Shown: positions 54,213 to 63,322, numbered from the stretch's first letter. The stretch: DNA of 64,000 nt from RYN-122 sp963761655 (GCA_963761655.1 CAVXHI010000008.1:496001-560000); one strand, 5' to 3'. Numbers and translations: made by a program. Notes: generated by a model from the letters alone, not told the origin.

Positions 54213-55010
54213 GTGACCGTGCTCCAGCAGCAGACCCCCTCGACCGGCACCACGATCGCTCCCGCCGTGCGGGTCTCGCACGTCGTGAAGCGCTTCGGGG
54301 ACGGGCCGAACGTGCTCGACGACGTCAGCCTCGACGTCGCCCCCGGGGAGTTCGTCTGCCTGCTCGGGGCCTCCGGCTGCGGCAAGTCGACCCTGCTCAA
54401 CCTCGTCGCCGGCCTCGACCGCCCCACCACGGGGACGGTCGAGGTCGCGACGGGCGACAAGAGCGAGCGGGCGGCGCTCATGTTCCAGGAGCCCGCGCTG
54501 TTCCCGTGGCTGACCGCCGCGCAGAACGTCGAGCTGGCCCTGCGCCTGCGCGGGGTCGGCAAGCGGGAGCGCCGCGAGCGGGCCTCGGACCTGCTCGGCC
54601 TCGTCCGGCTCAAGGACGCCGGCGACAAGCGCGTGCACGAGCTCTCCGGGGGCATGCGGCAGCGCGTCGCGATGGCCCGGGCGCTGGCGCAGGACAGCTC
54701 GGTCCTGCTCATGGACGAGCCCTTCGCCGCGCTCGACGCGATCACCCGCGACGTCCTGCACGAGGAGCTCGTCCGGCTGCGCGAGAGCCAGGACCTCACC
54801 GTCCTGTTCGTCACCCACAACGTCCGCGAGGCGGTCCGCCTGGGCGACCGCGTCGTGCTGCTGTCCTCCCGCCCCGGCCGCGTGGCCAAGGAGTACGACG
54901 TGCCCTGCGCCCACCCGCGCCGGATCGAGTCGCCCGAGGTCGCGCAGATGTCGGTGGCCATCACCGACGACCTCCGCACCGAGATCCGCCGGCACGGGGC
55001 CGCGGCATGA
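54213..55010 (+). CDS. ssuB: sulfonate ABC transporter ATP-binding protein
   Basis: A 265-aa ABC ATPase: Walker A LLGASGCGKSTLLNLV, Q-loop MFQEPALFPW, signature ELSGGMRQRVAMARAL, Walker B VLLMDEPFAALD and the switch His in FVTHNVREAVRLGDRV. It fits the SsuB/TauB subfamily. GTG 54213 is nine bases after the ssuA stop; the TGA overlaps ssuC's ATG. Confidence 0.94.
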   Translation: MTVLQQQTPSTGTTIAPAVRVSHVVKRFGDGPNVLDDVSLDVAPGEFVCLLGASGCGKSTLLNLVAGLDRPTTGTVEVATGDKSERAALMFQEPALFPWLTAAQNVELALRLRGVGKRERRERASDLLGLVRLKDAGDKRVHELSGGMRQRVAMARALAQDSSVLLMDEPFAALDAITRDVLHEELVRLRESQDLTVLFVTHNVREAVRLGDRVVLLSSRPGRVAKEYDVPCAHPRRIESPEVAQMSVAITDDLRTEIRRHGAAA

Positions 55011-55891
55011 CCGTCGACCTGACCGCCTCCCGCGACGACCTCGCCTCGCTGGAGGCCGGCCTCGACGCGCTCGACACCGAGCAGGTCCGCGAGACCGGCC
55101 GCGCGGCCCGGACCTTCTCCGCCGTCTGGCCGCCGGTCCTGTTCTTCGCCCTGTTCCTGTTCGCCTGGGAGCTGACCTACCGGTCGGGGGTCAAGCCGAC
55201 GTACGCCCTGCCCTCGCCGGCCGACGTCGGCCTCCAGCTCAGGGAGCAGCTCCTCAGCGGCGAGCTGCCGCGGGCGATGGCCACGAGCCTCGGCCACGGG
55301 CTCGCCGGCTTCGGCATGTCGCTCGTGCTCGGGACGGCGCTGGGGCTGCTCATGGGCGGGGTGCGCCTCGTCCGCCGCGGCATCGGCCCGTTCGTCAGCG
55401 GGCTGCAGAGCCTGCCGTCGGTCGCCTGGGTGCCCGCCTCGATCCTGTTCTTCGGCATCAGCGACAGCATGATCTACAGCGTCGTCCTGCTCGGCGCCGT
55501 GCCGTCGATCGCCAACGGCATGGTGTCCGGCATCGACCAGGTGCCGCCGCTGTTCACCCGGGTCGGCCAGGTCCTCGGGGCCAAGGGCCTGCAGACCGCG
55601 CGCTTCGTCCTGCTGCCCGCCGCGCTGCCGGGCTACGTCGGGGGCCTGCGCCAGGGCTGGGCCTTCTCGTGGCGCTCCCTCATGGCGGCCGAGCTCATCG
55701 TGCAGTCCTCGGAGCTCGGCACCGGCCTCGGCCAGCTGCTCGACGCCGGCCGCAGCACCTCCGACATGACCCTGGTCTTCGCCGGGATCCTCGGCATCTT
55801 CGTCGTCGGCGTCGCCGTCGAGCTGCTGTTCTTCGCGCCGGTCGAGCGCCGGGTGCTGCAGCGCCGGGGCCTCGGCGCCGTCCGCCGCTGA
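55007..55891 (+). CDS. ssuC: sulfonate ABC transporter permease
   Basis: A 294-aa membrane permease with about six helices (PPVLFFALFLFAWEL; GLAGFGMSLVLGTALGLLMG) and the cytoplasmic EAA-like loop (LPAALPGYVGGLRQGWAFSWRSLMAAELI). The N-terminal 40 residues are an extra acidic cytoplasmic extension. ATG 55007 overlaps ssuB as ATGA. Partner of SsuA and SsuB. Confidence 0.93.
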   Translation: MTVDLTASRDDLASLEAGLDALDTEQVRETGRAARTFSAVWPPVLFFALFLFAWELTYRSGVKPTYALPSPADVGLQLREQLLSGELPRAMATSLGHGLAGFGMSLVLGTALGLLMGGVRLVRRGIGPFVSGLQSLPSVAWVPASILFFGISDSMIYSVVLLGAVPSIANGMVSGIDQVPPLFTRVGQVLGAKGLQTARFVLLPAALPGYVGGLRQGWAFSWRSLMAAELIVQSSELGTGLGQLLDAGRSTSDMTLVFAGILGIFVVGVAVELLFFAPVERRVLQRRGLGAVRR

Positions 55892-55902
55892 CAGACTGCT
55901 CC

Positions 55903-57051
55903 GTGAGCTCCCGCTACCCGCTGCACCTCGACGTCGCCGGCCGGCGCGTCCTGGTCGTCGGCGGGGGAGCCGTCGCCGCCCGCCGGGTGCGCTCGCTCGT
56001 CGACGCCGGGGCGCGGGTCCGCGTCGTCGCGCCGTCCGTCTCCTTCCCCCACGACGACGTCGCCCTGCGCCCGTTCCAGGCCGACGACGTCGACGGCGCG
56101 TGGCTGGTGCACGCCTGCACGGGCACGGTCGACGACGACGTCGCCGCCGCGTGCGAGGCCTCCCGGACCTGGTGCGTCCGCGCCGACGACGCCTCCCTCT
56201 CGCCCGCCTGGGTGCCGGCCGTCGCCTCGTCCGGCGACGTCACGGTGTCGGTCTCGGCCGGCCGCGACCCGCGCCGCGCCGTCGCCGTCCGCGACGCCGT
56301 GTCCCTGCTGCTGGACACCGACCCGCCCGACCTGCGCCGACGCCGCCCCGGGACCGGCTCGGTCGCCCTGGTCGGGGGCGGACCCGGCGACCCCGGGCTG
56401 CTCACTGTCCGGGGCCGGCAGCTGCTGGCCGCCGCCGACGTCGTCGTGCGTGACCGGCTCGCCCCGGACGTCGACGTGCCCGGGGAGGTCATCGAGGTCG
56501 GCAAGACGGCGTCGGGCGGCTGGCGGCAGGAGGACATCGGGGCGCTCCTCGTGCATCGGGCCCGGGCGGGCGAGCGGGTGGTGCGGCTCAAGGGCGGCGA
56601 CGTCCACGTGTTCGCCCGCGGCATCGAGGAGGTCGGGGAGTGCCTCGACGCGGGGGTGCCCGTCGAGGTCGTCCCCGGGGTCACGAGCGCCCTCGCCGCC
56701 CCCGCCCTCGCCGGGATCCCGGTGACCGCCAAGGGCGTGAACCAGAGCTTCACGGTCGTCAGCGCGCACCTCGCGCCCGGCGCCCCCGGCTCGACCGTCG
56801 ACTGGGACGCCCTCGCCCGGCTCGGCGGGACGCTGCTGCTGCTCATGGCGGTCGAGCGGCTGGGCCAGGTCTGCGCCGCGCTCGTCGCCGGGGGACGGTC
56901 GCCGGGGACACCGGTGGCCCTCGTGCAGTCGGGCTCGCTGCCCGGCCAGCGCACCGTCGTCACGACCCTCGCCGACGCCGCGGTCGACGGCGCGGACGTC
57001 CGGCCGCCCGCCGTCGTCGTGGTCGGGGACGTCGTGGGGCTGCGCCGGTGA
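55903..57051 (+). CDS. cysG: siroheme synthase: precorrin-2 dehydrogenase/uroporphyrinogen-III methyltransferase
   Basis: A 382-aa two-domain enzyme. Residues 1-140 are a Met8-like precorrin-2 dehydrogenase fold (VLVVGGGAVAARRVRSLV) and residues 148-382 are the SUMT domain (VALVGGGPGDPGLLTVRG, VVRDRL, RLKGGDVHVFARG, VPVEVVPGVTSALAAPALAGIP). It makes siroheme precursor for sulfite reductase. The chelatase function is supplied by the next gene. GTG 55903 follows CAGACT by 5 nt and ssuC by 11 nt. Confidence 0.93.
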   Translation: MSSRYPLHLDVAGRRVLVVGGGAVAARRVRSLVDAGARVRVVAPSVSFPHDDVALRPFQADDVDGAWLVHACTGTVDDDVAAACEASRTWCVRADDASLSPAWVPAVASSGDVTVSVSAGRDPRRAVAVRDAVSLLLDTDPPDLRRRRPGTGSVALVGGGPGDPGLLTVRGRQLLAAADVVVRDRLAPDVDVPGEVIEVGKTASGGWRQEDIGALLVHRARAGERVVRLKGGDVHVFARGIEEVGECLDAGVPVEVVPGVTSALAAPALAGIPVTAKGVNQSFTVVSAHLAPGAPGSTVDWDALARLGGTLLLLMAVERLGQVCAALVAGGRSPGTPVALVQSGSLPGQRTVVTTLADAAVDGADVRPPAVVVVGDVVGLRR

Positions 57052-57911
57052 CGGTCCTGCTCGGCGTGGCGCACGGGAGCAAGGACCCGGCGTCGCAGGA
57101 GGTCGTGCGGGGGCTGCTGGCCCGGGCCGCGGAGCTCCGGCCGGGGCTGGTGGTGCGGGACGCCTACGTCGACAACGCGTCGCCGTCGATCCGGGGCCGG
57201 CTGGCCGAGCTGGCCGCCGAGGGCGTCGACGACGTCGCCGTCGTGCCGATGCTCCTGACCCCGGCGTCGCACAGCAAGACCGACGTCGCGGGCAGCGTGC
57301 AGGCCGGCCGGCTCGACCACCCCCGGCTGCGGCTGCGCTACGGGCGCCCGCTCGGGCCGCACCCGGTGCTGGTCGAGGTCCTCGCGCAGCGGCTCGCCGA
57401 GGCCGGAGCCGGGCCCGAGGACCCCGTGGTGCTCGTCGCCGGGGGAGCGCTCGACCCCGACGCGAACGCCCAGGTCGCCTCGACCGCCCGGCTGCTCTGG
57501 GAGGGGAGGACCTTCCCGAGCGTCGACGTCGCCTTCGCCTCGACCACCGGACCGACCGTGACCCAGGCCCTGGAGAGGCTGCGCACCCTCGGGCACGGGC
57601 GCGTCTCGGTCGCCCGGTACTTCCTCGGCCCCGGGTACCTGCCGCGGCTGGTGGAGCGGCAGGCACGGGAGGTCGAGGGGCTCGACGTCGTCGTCGGCGC
57701 GCCGCTCGGGGTCACCGACGACCTCGCCGCCCTCGTGCTCGGCCGGTACGAGGAGACGCTGACCGGCGACATCCGCATGGGCTGCGACGCCTGCCTCTAC
57801 CGGGTGGCGTTCCCGGGGCGGGAGTCGGCCGTCGGCGCTGCCGCAGGAGCCGCACACGCATCCGGACGACGCCTGACGCCGGCCCGGACATCTGCGATCC
57901 TCCGGGGATGA
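57048..57911 (+). CDS. sirohydrochlorin ferrochelatase (CbiX-like)
   Basis: A 287-aa protein with two CbiX-type halves: LLGVAHGSKDPASQEVVRGL with a metal His, VAVVPMLLTPASHSKTDV, and a diverged second half (VSVARYFLGPGYLPRLVERQ). It should insert iron into sirohydrochlorin to complete siroheme. The last 30 residues beyond the domain are Ala-rich. GTGA overlap with cysG and ATGA overlap with the SDR gene place it in the middle of one operon. Confidence 0.87.
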   Translation: MTVLLGVAHGSKDPASQEVVRGLLARAAELRPGLVVRDAYVDNASPSIRGRLAELAAEGVDDVAVVPMLLTPASHSKTDVAGSVQAGRLDHPRLRLRYGRPLGPHPVLVEVLAQRLAEAGAGPEDPVVLVAGGALDPDANAQVASTARLLWEGRTFPSVDVAFASTTGPTVTQALERLRTLGHGRVSVARYFLGPGYLPRLVERQAREVEGLDVVVGAPLGVTDDLAALVLGRYEETLTGDIRMGCDACLYRVAFPGRESAVGAAAGAAHASGRRLTPARTSAILRG

Positions 57912-59908
57912 CGACCTACTTCGTGACCGGTGCCACAGGCTTCCTCGGACGGCGCCTGCTGGAGCGGCTGCTCCGCCGTCCCGAGGCGAGGGTCAGCGTG
58001 CTGGTCCGGGAGTCGTCCCGGGCCCGGCTCGAGGGCGAGCTCGCGCGGCTGGCGGGCGGCGACCGGGTCACGCCCGTCGTCGGCGACCTCGCCGCGGAGC
58101 ACCTCGGCCTGGCGGCGGCCGACCGGGCGGCGCTGCAGGGCGTCGACCACGTCGTCCACCTGGCCGCGCTCTACGACATGACGGCCAGCGACGAGCGCAA
58201 CCGCGAGGTCAACGTCGAGGGCACCCGGCGGGCCGTCGAGCTGGCCGACGAGGTCGGGGCCGGCGTGTTCCACCACGTGTCGTCGGTGGCCGTCGCAGGC
58301 GAGCACGCGGGGCGCTTCAGCGAGGAGATGTTCTCCGAGGGCCAGCACCTGCCGTCGCCGTACCACGCGACCAAGTTCGAGGCCGAGCGGATCGTCCGCG
58401 AGGAGGGCCGGACGCCGTGGCGCGTCTACCGGCCGGCCGTCGTCGTGGGCGACAGCCGCACCGGCGAGATGGACAAGATCGACGGTCCCTACTACATGAT
58501 GAAGGCCCTGGCCGGCCTCGGTGACCTCCCCGGCGCGGGCCTGCTGCCGCTGGTCGGCCCGGACCTCGGCGCCACCAACGTGGTGCCCGTCGACTACGTC
58601 GTCGACAGCATGGACGCCCTGATCCACGCGGACGGCCTCGACGGCCGGGCGTTCCACCTCGTCCACCCGCGGCCGCAGAGCCTGCTCGACGTCTACAACG
58701 CCCTGGCCGCCGCCGCGGGCGCCCCGAAGATCGCCTTCGGGCTGCCCAAGCAGGTCTTCGCGCCCGTCTCCTTCGGCCTGTCGCTGCTGGCGCAGGTGCC
58801 CGGGGTCATGGCCGCCCGCGACCTGTTCCTCACCCGCGTCGGCGTCCCGCCCGAGGTCGTCCCGCACCTGACCTTCGCCTCGACCTTCGACGCCACCGAG
58901 ACCCGCAAGGTCCTGCGCGGGCTCGGCGTCGACGCGCCGGCCGAGTTCTCCACCTACGCGAAGGTCCTCTACGACTACTGGGCCGAGAACCTCGACACCC
59001 TCAAGGCCCGGCGCCGCAACCCCGGCGGGATGCTCGCCGGCCGGACCGTCGCGGTCACGGGCGCGTCGTCGGGCATCGGGCGCGAGGTCGCCCTGGCGGT
59101 CGCGAAGAAGGGCGGCATCCCGCTGCTGCTGGCCCGCCGGGTCGCCGAGCTCGAGGCGGTGCGCGACGAGATCGTCGCCGCCGGCGGCCAGGCGGCCGTC
59201 TACTCGGTCGACCTCACCGACGCCGACTCGATCGACGCCTGCGTCAAGCAGATGCTCGCCGACCACGACGCCGTCGACATGCTGGTCAACAACGCCGGCC
59301 GGTCGATCCGCCGCTCGATCAAGCTCTCCTACGACCGCTTCCACGACTTCGAGCGCACGATGCAGCTCAACTACTACGGCCCGGTGCGCCTGGTGCTGGC
59401 CCTGCTGCCGCACATGACCGAGCGCCGCTTCGGCCACGTCGTGAACATCAGCAGCATCGGCGTCCAGACCGGTCCGCCGCGGTTCTCGGCCTACGTCGCC
59501 TCCAAGGCCGCGCTCGACGCCTTCAGCCGGGTGGTGAGCTCGGAGCTCGTCACCGACGGCGTCTCGTTCACCACGGTCCACATGCCGCTGGTCCGCACCC
59601 CGATGATCGCGCCGACGAAGATCTACGACGCCTTCCCCACCCTGACGCCGACCCAGGCCGCCGACATGGTGGTGCGGGCCCTCGAGGAGCAGCCCAAGCA
59701 CATCGGGACGAAGCTCGGCACGACCGGTGCGGTCGCCCACGCGCTGGCGCCGAAGCTCGTCGACGCGCTGCTGCACACGGCGTACCACGTGTTCCCGGAC
59801 TCGATCGCCGCCGGCGGCACGGCCCGGCGCCCGCAGGAGGCCGCCCCGGAGGCGCTCTCGCGGGGTGCGGCGGCCATGGTCCGGCTGCTGCCCGGGGTCC
59901 ACTGGTAG
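57908..59908 (+). CDS. fused SDR protein, fatty acyl-CoA reductase-like
   Basis: A 666-aa protein of two short-chain dehydrogenase domains. Residues 1-370 are an extended (epimerase-like) SDR with FVTGATGFLGRRLLERLL and YHATKFEAE; residues 375-630 are a classical SDR with VAVTGASSGIGREVALAVA, LVNNAGRSIRR and YVASKAALD. This matches actinobacterial and Marinobacter fatty acyl-CoA reductases of about 660 aa that make aldehydes and alcohols (known). Coupling to a siroheme gene by ATGA overlap is unexpected. It ends in an extra C-terminal helix (LVDALLHTAYHVF). Confidence 0.83.
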   Translation: MTTYFVTGATGFLGRRLLERLLRRPEARVSVLVRESSRARLEGELARLAGGDRVTPVVGDLAAEHLGLAAADRAALQGVDHVVHLAALYDMTASDERNREVNVEGTRRAVELADEVGAGVFHHVSSVAVAGEHAGRFSEEMFSEGQHLPSPYHATKFEAERIVREEGRTPWRVYRPAVVVGDSRTGEMDKIDGPYYMMKALAGLGDLPGAGLLPLVGPDLGATNVVPVDYVVDSMDALIHADGLDGRAFHLVHPRPQSLLDVYNALAAAAGAPKIAFGLPKQVFAPVSFGLSLLAQVPGVMAARDLFLTRVGVPPEVVPHLTFASTFDATETRKVLRGLGVDAPAEFSTYAKVLYDYWAENLDTLKARRRNPGGMLAGRTVAVTGASSGIGREVALAVAKKGGIPLLLARRVAELEAVRDEIVAAGGQAAVYSVDLTDADSIDACVKQMLADHDAVDMLVNNAGRSIRRSIKLSYDRFHDFERTMQLNYYGPVRLVLALLPHMTERRFGHVVNISSIGVQTGPPRFSAYVASKAALDAFSRVVSSELVTDGVSFTTVHMPLVRTPMIAPTKIYDAFPTLTPTQAADMVVRALEEQPKHIGTKLGTTGAVAHALAPKLVDALLHTAYHVFPDSIAAGGTARRPQEAAPEALSRGAAAMVRLLPGVHW

Positions 59909-59921
59909 GGCCCGCAGGGGC

Positions 59922-61115
59922 TCAGGCGAAGAGCCGCTCTCCCACGAAGCCGCCGGGGCGGACGCCGGGCGGGACGGCCCAGAGCGACGAGCTGGTGTGC
60001 GTCAGGTACTCGTTCAGGCCGTCGTCCTTGGCCAGCGCCGTCTGGATGCTCACGAACTGGCGGCGGGGGTCGCGCTGGTAGGCCAGGAAGAACAGGCCGG
60101 CGTCGAGGTGGCCGAGGCCGTCGGCGCCGTCGACGTAGTTGTAGCCCCGGCGCAGCAGCCGGGCCCCGCCGTGCCTGCTGGGGTGCGCGAGGGCGACGTG
60201 GCTGGTGGCGGGCAGGGCGTCGGGGAGGAGCGGGCTGCGCTCGTGCGGTGAGCCGAGGGGAGCCCCGACCGCCTTGGTCCGGCCGGTGACCTGCTCCTGC
60301 TCCTGCAGGCTCGTGCGGTCCCAGGTCTCGATCTGCATGGCGATGCGCCGGCCGACCAGGTAGGAGCCGCCGTCCATCCAGGCGGCACCGTCGGAGGCCT
60401 GCGCCCAGACCTGGCCGGCGAGGGCGGGGTCGTCGTCGGCGGTGATGTTGGCGGTGCCGTCCTTGAACCCGAACAGGTTGCGCGGGGTCTCGGCGGTCTT
60501 GCTGGTGCTCGAGGCCTTGCCGAACCCGAGCTGCGCCCAGCGGATCGCGGCGGTGCCGGTGGCGATGCGGGTGAGGTTGCGGATCGCGTGGACGGCGACC
60601 TGGGGGTCGTCGGCGCAGGCCTGGATGCAGAGGTCGCCGCCGGAGCGGGCGGGCTCGAGGGCGTCGCCGGGGAAGCGCGGGAGGTCCGCCAGCGCGGCCG
60701 GGCGCTGGCTCTCGAGGCCGAAGCGGTCGTCGAACAGGGACGGGCCGAACCCGAAGGTCAGGGTGAGGCGGGAGGCGTCGTGGCCGACGGCCTCCCCGGT
60801 GTCGCGCGGCGGGGCCAGCGGACCGTCGTCGACGCCGAGGTCGCGGCCGCGGGTGAGGAGCGCCGCGGCCTCGGTCCACCGCTGCAGCAGGCGCACCAGG
60901 GCGGCGCGGTCGGTGGTGGTGACGTCGAACGAGGCGAAGTGCAGGTGGCCCTGCACCGACGTCGTGATGCCGGCCTGGTGCTCCCCGTGGAACGGGACGA
61001 CAGGCGAGGCCGCCAGGGTGTCGGAGGCCTCGGCCCGCACGAGCACCGGGGCGACGACGGACGCCGCACCGGCCCCGACCAGGCCGCCGATCAGGCCGCG
61101 GCGCGACAGGCTCAC
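59922..61115 (-). CDS. efeB: Tat-exported DyP-type peroxidase (deferrochelatase)
   Basis: A 397-aa dye-decolorising-type haem peroxidase. The Tat signal SLSRRGLIGGLVGAGAA is at the N-terminus; the distal motif GFKDGTAN (GxxDG) is near 205, and a proximal His in SHVALAHPSR and a GYNYVDG segment are present. In EfeUOB systems it helps ferrous iron uptake and may release haem iron. GTG 61115 overlaps efeO's stop. Confidence 0.93.
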   Translation of the reverse strand: MSLSRRGLIGGLVGAGAASVVAPVLVRAEASDTLAASPVVPFHGEHQAGITTSVQGHLHFASFDVTTTDRAALVRLLQRWTEAAALLTRGRDLGVDDGPLAPPRDTGEAVGHDASRLTLTFGFGPSLFDDRFGLESQRPAALADLPRFPGDALEPARSGGDLCIQACADDPQVAVHAIRNLTRIATGTAAIRWAQLGFGKASSTSKTAETPRNLFGFKDGTANITADDDPALAGQVWAQASDGAAWMDGGSYLVGRRIAMQIETWDRTSLQEQEQVTGRTKAVGAPLGSPHERSPLLPDALPATSHVALAHPSRHGGARLLRRGYNYVDGADGLGHLDAGLFFLAYQRDPRRQFVSIQTALAKDDGLNEYLTHTSSSLWAVPPGVRPGGFVGERLFA

Positions 61116-62230
61116 GCGGTGGCCGCGGCCGTCAGGCGGGAGAGCGGCTCGCCGAGCGCGTCGACGACCTGAGCGAGCGACCGGCGTCCCGCGGCGTCGA
61201 CGGTGTCGTAGGAGACGTAGCCGGTGCCCCGACGGTAGGTCTTCAGCACGGCGTCGAGCTTCGCGAAGGCGGCGTCCAGCTCGGTCACGAGGGCGGCGTC
61301 CTGCACGAGCGGCTTGAGCACGGCGTAGGCCTTCTCGGCGCCGGCGACGTTGTTCTCGACGTCGACGAGGTCGGTGTGCGAGAACGCCTCCTCCTCGCCG
61401 GTGATCTTGCCCGTGGCGACCTCGTCGAGGAGCTCCTTGGCGCCGTTGCCGATGGAGGCGGGCGTGATCTCGGCGGTGGCGACGCGGCCCTGCAGGTCCT
61501 TCACGTCGGCGACCAGCTGGTCGGCCACGGGGGCGAGGCCGGCGGTGCTGCCGGTGGTCCACAGGGCCTTCTCGATCCGGTGCCAGCCGGTCCAGGCCTG
61601 GCCGGTCTCGAGGTCGGCCTCGCGCAGGTCGATCCTGGGGTCGAGGTCCCCGAAGGCCTCCGCGACCGGCTCGATGGCCTCCCACGGCGCCCGGCTCGGG
61701 GCGTACCGGGCCTTGGCCCCCGCGACGTCGCCCGCCTTCACGGCGGTGGCGAAGCCCTGCACGAGCGGCACCAGGCGGTCGGCCTCGGCCTGCACGTAGG
61801 CGCGGTAGTCGGCGACGGCCTTCGTCGCGGCCGGGTCGACGGCGACGGGCGCACCGGTCGCGGCGGCGACCGTGACGGGGGTGCGGACGCCGTCGCCGGT
61901 GCCGCCGGGCTTGCAGGCGACCTCGTAGGAGCCGGCGTCGAGCTGGGCCGTGAGCTCGTAGTCCAGGCCCGGCGCGATGTCCTCCTTCTCCGTCACGATG
62001 CGCGTGCCCTCGTAGACGTAGACCTCGGTGGTCCGGCTGCCGGTGTTGCTGATGCGGAAGACGGTCTTGCCGGCCGTCAGCGCCGTGCGGCTGAGCGCAC
62101 AGCTGTCGTCCCCGGCCGTGACGTCGACAGCGGGGGCGGCACTGCTGCCGGCGGCGTCGGCCTCGGTGCCGCAGCCGGTGAGGGCCAGAGCGAGGAGGGC
62201 GGCGGGCGCGGCGAGGAGCAGGGGACGCAT
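61112..62230 (-). CDS. efeO: iron uptake lipoprotein EfeO/EfeM
   Basis: A 372-aa exported lipoprotein: lipobox LALTGC (Cys near 20), N-terminal cupredoxin-like domain (residues 38-130, with CALSRTALTAGKTVF), then an M75/imelysin-like helical domain with the metal motif WHRIEKALW (HxxE) and SHTDLVDVENNVAGAEKAY. It binds ferrous or ferric iron for the permease. ATG 62230 shares a base with the efeU stop. Confidence 0.92.
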   Translation of the reverse strand: MRPLLLAAPAALLALALTGCGTEADAAGSSAAPAVDVTAGDDSCALSRTALTAGKTVFRISNTGSRTTEVYVYEGTRIVTEKEDIAPGLDYELTAQLDAGSYEVACKPGGTGDGVRTPVTVAAATGAPVAVDPAATKAVADYRAYVQAEADRLVPLVQGFATAVKAGDVAGAKARYAPSRAPWEAIEPVAEAFGDLDPRIDLREADLETGQAWTGWHRIEKALWTTGSTAGLAPVADQLVADVKDLQGRVATAEITPASIGNGAKELLDEVATGKITGEEEAFSHTDLVDVENNVAGAEKAYAVLKPLVQDAALVTELDAAFAKLDAVLKTYRRGTGYVSYDTVDAAGRRSLAQVVDALGEPLSRLTAAATA

Positions 62231-63075
62231 CAGGCGTTCACCGTGGGGGAGGTCGGGACGGCACGCGGGGCGGGGGCCGCGGCACGCTGCGGACGGAAGT
62301 AGAAGAAGGCCACGGGGAGGACGTAGGCGACCCACGCCAGGCCCTCGAGCCAGGTGGTGGCCGGGCTGAAGTTGACGGTGCCCTTGAGCAGGGTGCCGTA
62401 CCAGCTGCTCGGCGGGACCTGCGCGCTCACGTCGAACGCGAGGCTGGTGAGGCCGGGCAGGACGCCGGCCTCCTGCAGGTCGTGGACGCCGTAGGACAGG
62501 ACGCCGGCGGCGACGACGATGAGCAGCGCACCGGTGGTCTGGAAGAACTTCCCGAGGTCGAGCTTCACCGAGCGGCGGTACAGCAGGTACCCGAGCACGA
62601 CGGCGGTCAGCAGCCCCAGCAGGGCGCCGGCCAGCGGGCGGGTGCCGGCGGTCGACTGCGAGGCGGCCCACAGGAACAGCGCGGTCTCGAGGCCCTCGCG
62701 CCCCACGGAGAAGAAGGCGACGACGGCGAGCGTGACGCCGCCCCCGACGAGCGCGTCCTGCAGCCGGCCCTCGAGCTCGCCCTTGAGCGAACGGGCCGTG
62801 CGCCGCATCCAGAAGACCATCCAGGTCACGAAGGCGACCGAGACGATCGACAGGGTGCCCCCCAGCACCTCCTTGGCCGTGAACGACAGCTGCGCGCTGG
62901 TGAAGGTCAGCAGAGCGCCGAACGCGCCGCTCAGGACCACGGCGACGGCGACGCCGAGGGCCACCGGGGGGAGGGCGTCGCGGCGTCCGGTCTTGACCAG
63001 GTAGGCCACCAGGATGCTGACGACGAGCGCGGCCTCGAGCCCCTCGCGGAGCCCGATCAGGTACGTGCTGAGCAC
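62230..63075 (-). CDS. efeU: iron permease EfeU (FTR1 family)
   Basis: A 281-aa membrane permease with seven helices and the two hallmark iron-binding motifs, REGLEAALVVSIL near 9 and REGLETALFLWAA near 125. It imports iron, in E. coli under acid and low-iron conditions. GTG 63075 opens the efeUOB operon, with a leader of about 42 nt. A DtxR-type palindrome and a strong promoter lie upstream. Confidence 0.94.
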   Translation of the reverse strand: MLSTYLIGLREGLEAALVVSILVAYLVKTGRRDALPPVALGVAVAVVLSGAFGALLTFTSAQLSFTAKEVLGGTLSIVSVAFVTWMVFWMRRTARSLKGELEGRLQDALVGGGVTLAVVAFFSVGREGLETALFLWAASQSTAGTRPLAGALLGLLTAVVLGYLLYRRSVKLDLGKFFQTTGALLIVVAAGVLSYGVHDLQEAGVLPGLTSLAFDVSAQVPPSSWYGTLLKGTVNFSPATTWLEGLAWVAYVLPVAFFYFRPQRAAAPAPRAVPTSPTVNA

Positions 63076-63098
63076 GGGGAGCCTCCGGGTCGGGTCGC

Positions 63099-63117
63099 TC
63101 AGGTGAACCTCACCTGA
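63099..63117 (-). promoter_or_regulatory. DtxR/IdeR-type iron box
   Basis: TCAGGTGA, 3 nt, TCACCTGA: a perfect 8-bp-arm palindrome of 19 bp matching the DtxR/IdeR consensus spacing. It lies immediately downstream of the efeU -10, covering the expected start of transcription, so iron-loaded repressor would block efeUOB. Confidence 0.8.
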
Positions 63118-63124
63118 CCCGGCC

Positions 63125-63153
63125 AAGTTAGGGCAGCCGTACTTCAGCGTCAA
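63125..63153 (-). promoter_or_regulatory. efeUOB promoter
   Basis: Minus strand TTGACG (63153-63148), 17 bp, TAACTT (63130-63125). Confidence 0.7.
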
Positions 63154-63245
63154 CGCGGAGCGCGGGTGCAGCAGGTCACGCTGTCGCGCCCGGGCGCGGT
63201 CCGGCGCGGCTGCCCGTCGGCGGTCCCTCGACCCCGGGTCGACGG

Positions 63246-63275
63246 TTGACGGTCCTGTCGGTGGCACGGTCTACT
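63246..63275 (+). promoter_or_regulatory. promoter of the SOS-regulated DUF6504 gene
   Basis: TTGACG (63246-63251), 18 bp, TCTACT (63270-63275). The LexA box begins 12 bp downstream, where it would block transcription. Confidence 0.55.
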
Positions 63276-63286
63276 GTCCGTGTCGT

Positions 63287-63302
63287 TCGAACACCTGTTC
63301 GA
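63287..63302 (+). promoter_or_regulatory. LexA (SOS) box
   Basis: TCGAAC, ACCT, GTTCGA: exact match to the actinobacterial SOS consensus TCGAAC-N4-GTTCGA. Confidence 0.9.
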
Positions 63303-63322
63303 ACGAGTTCCACCAGCAGTAC

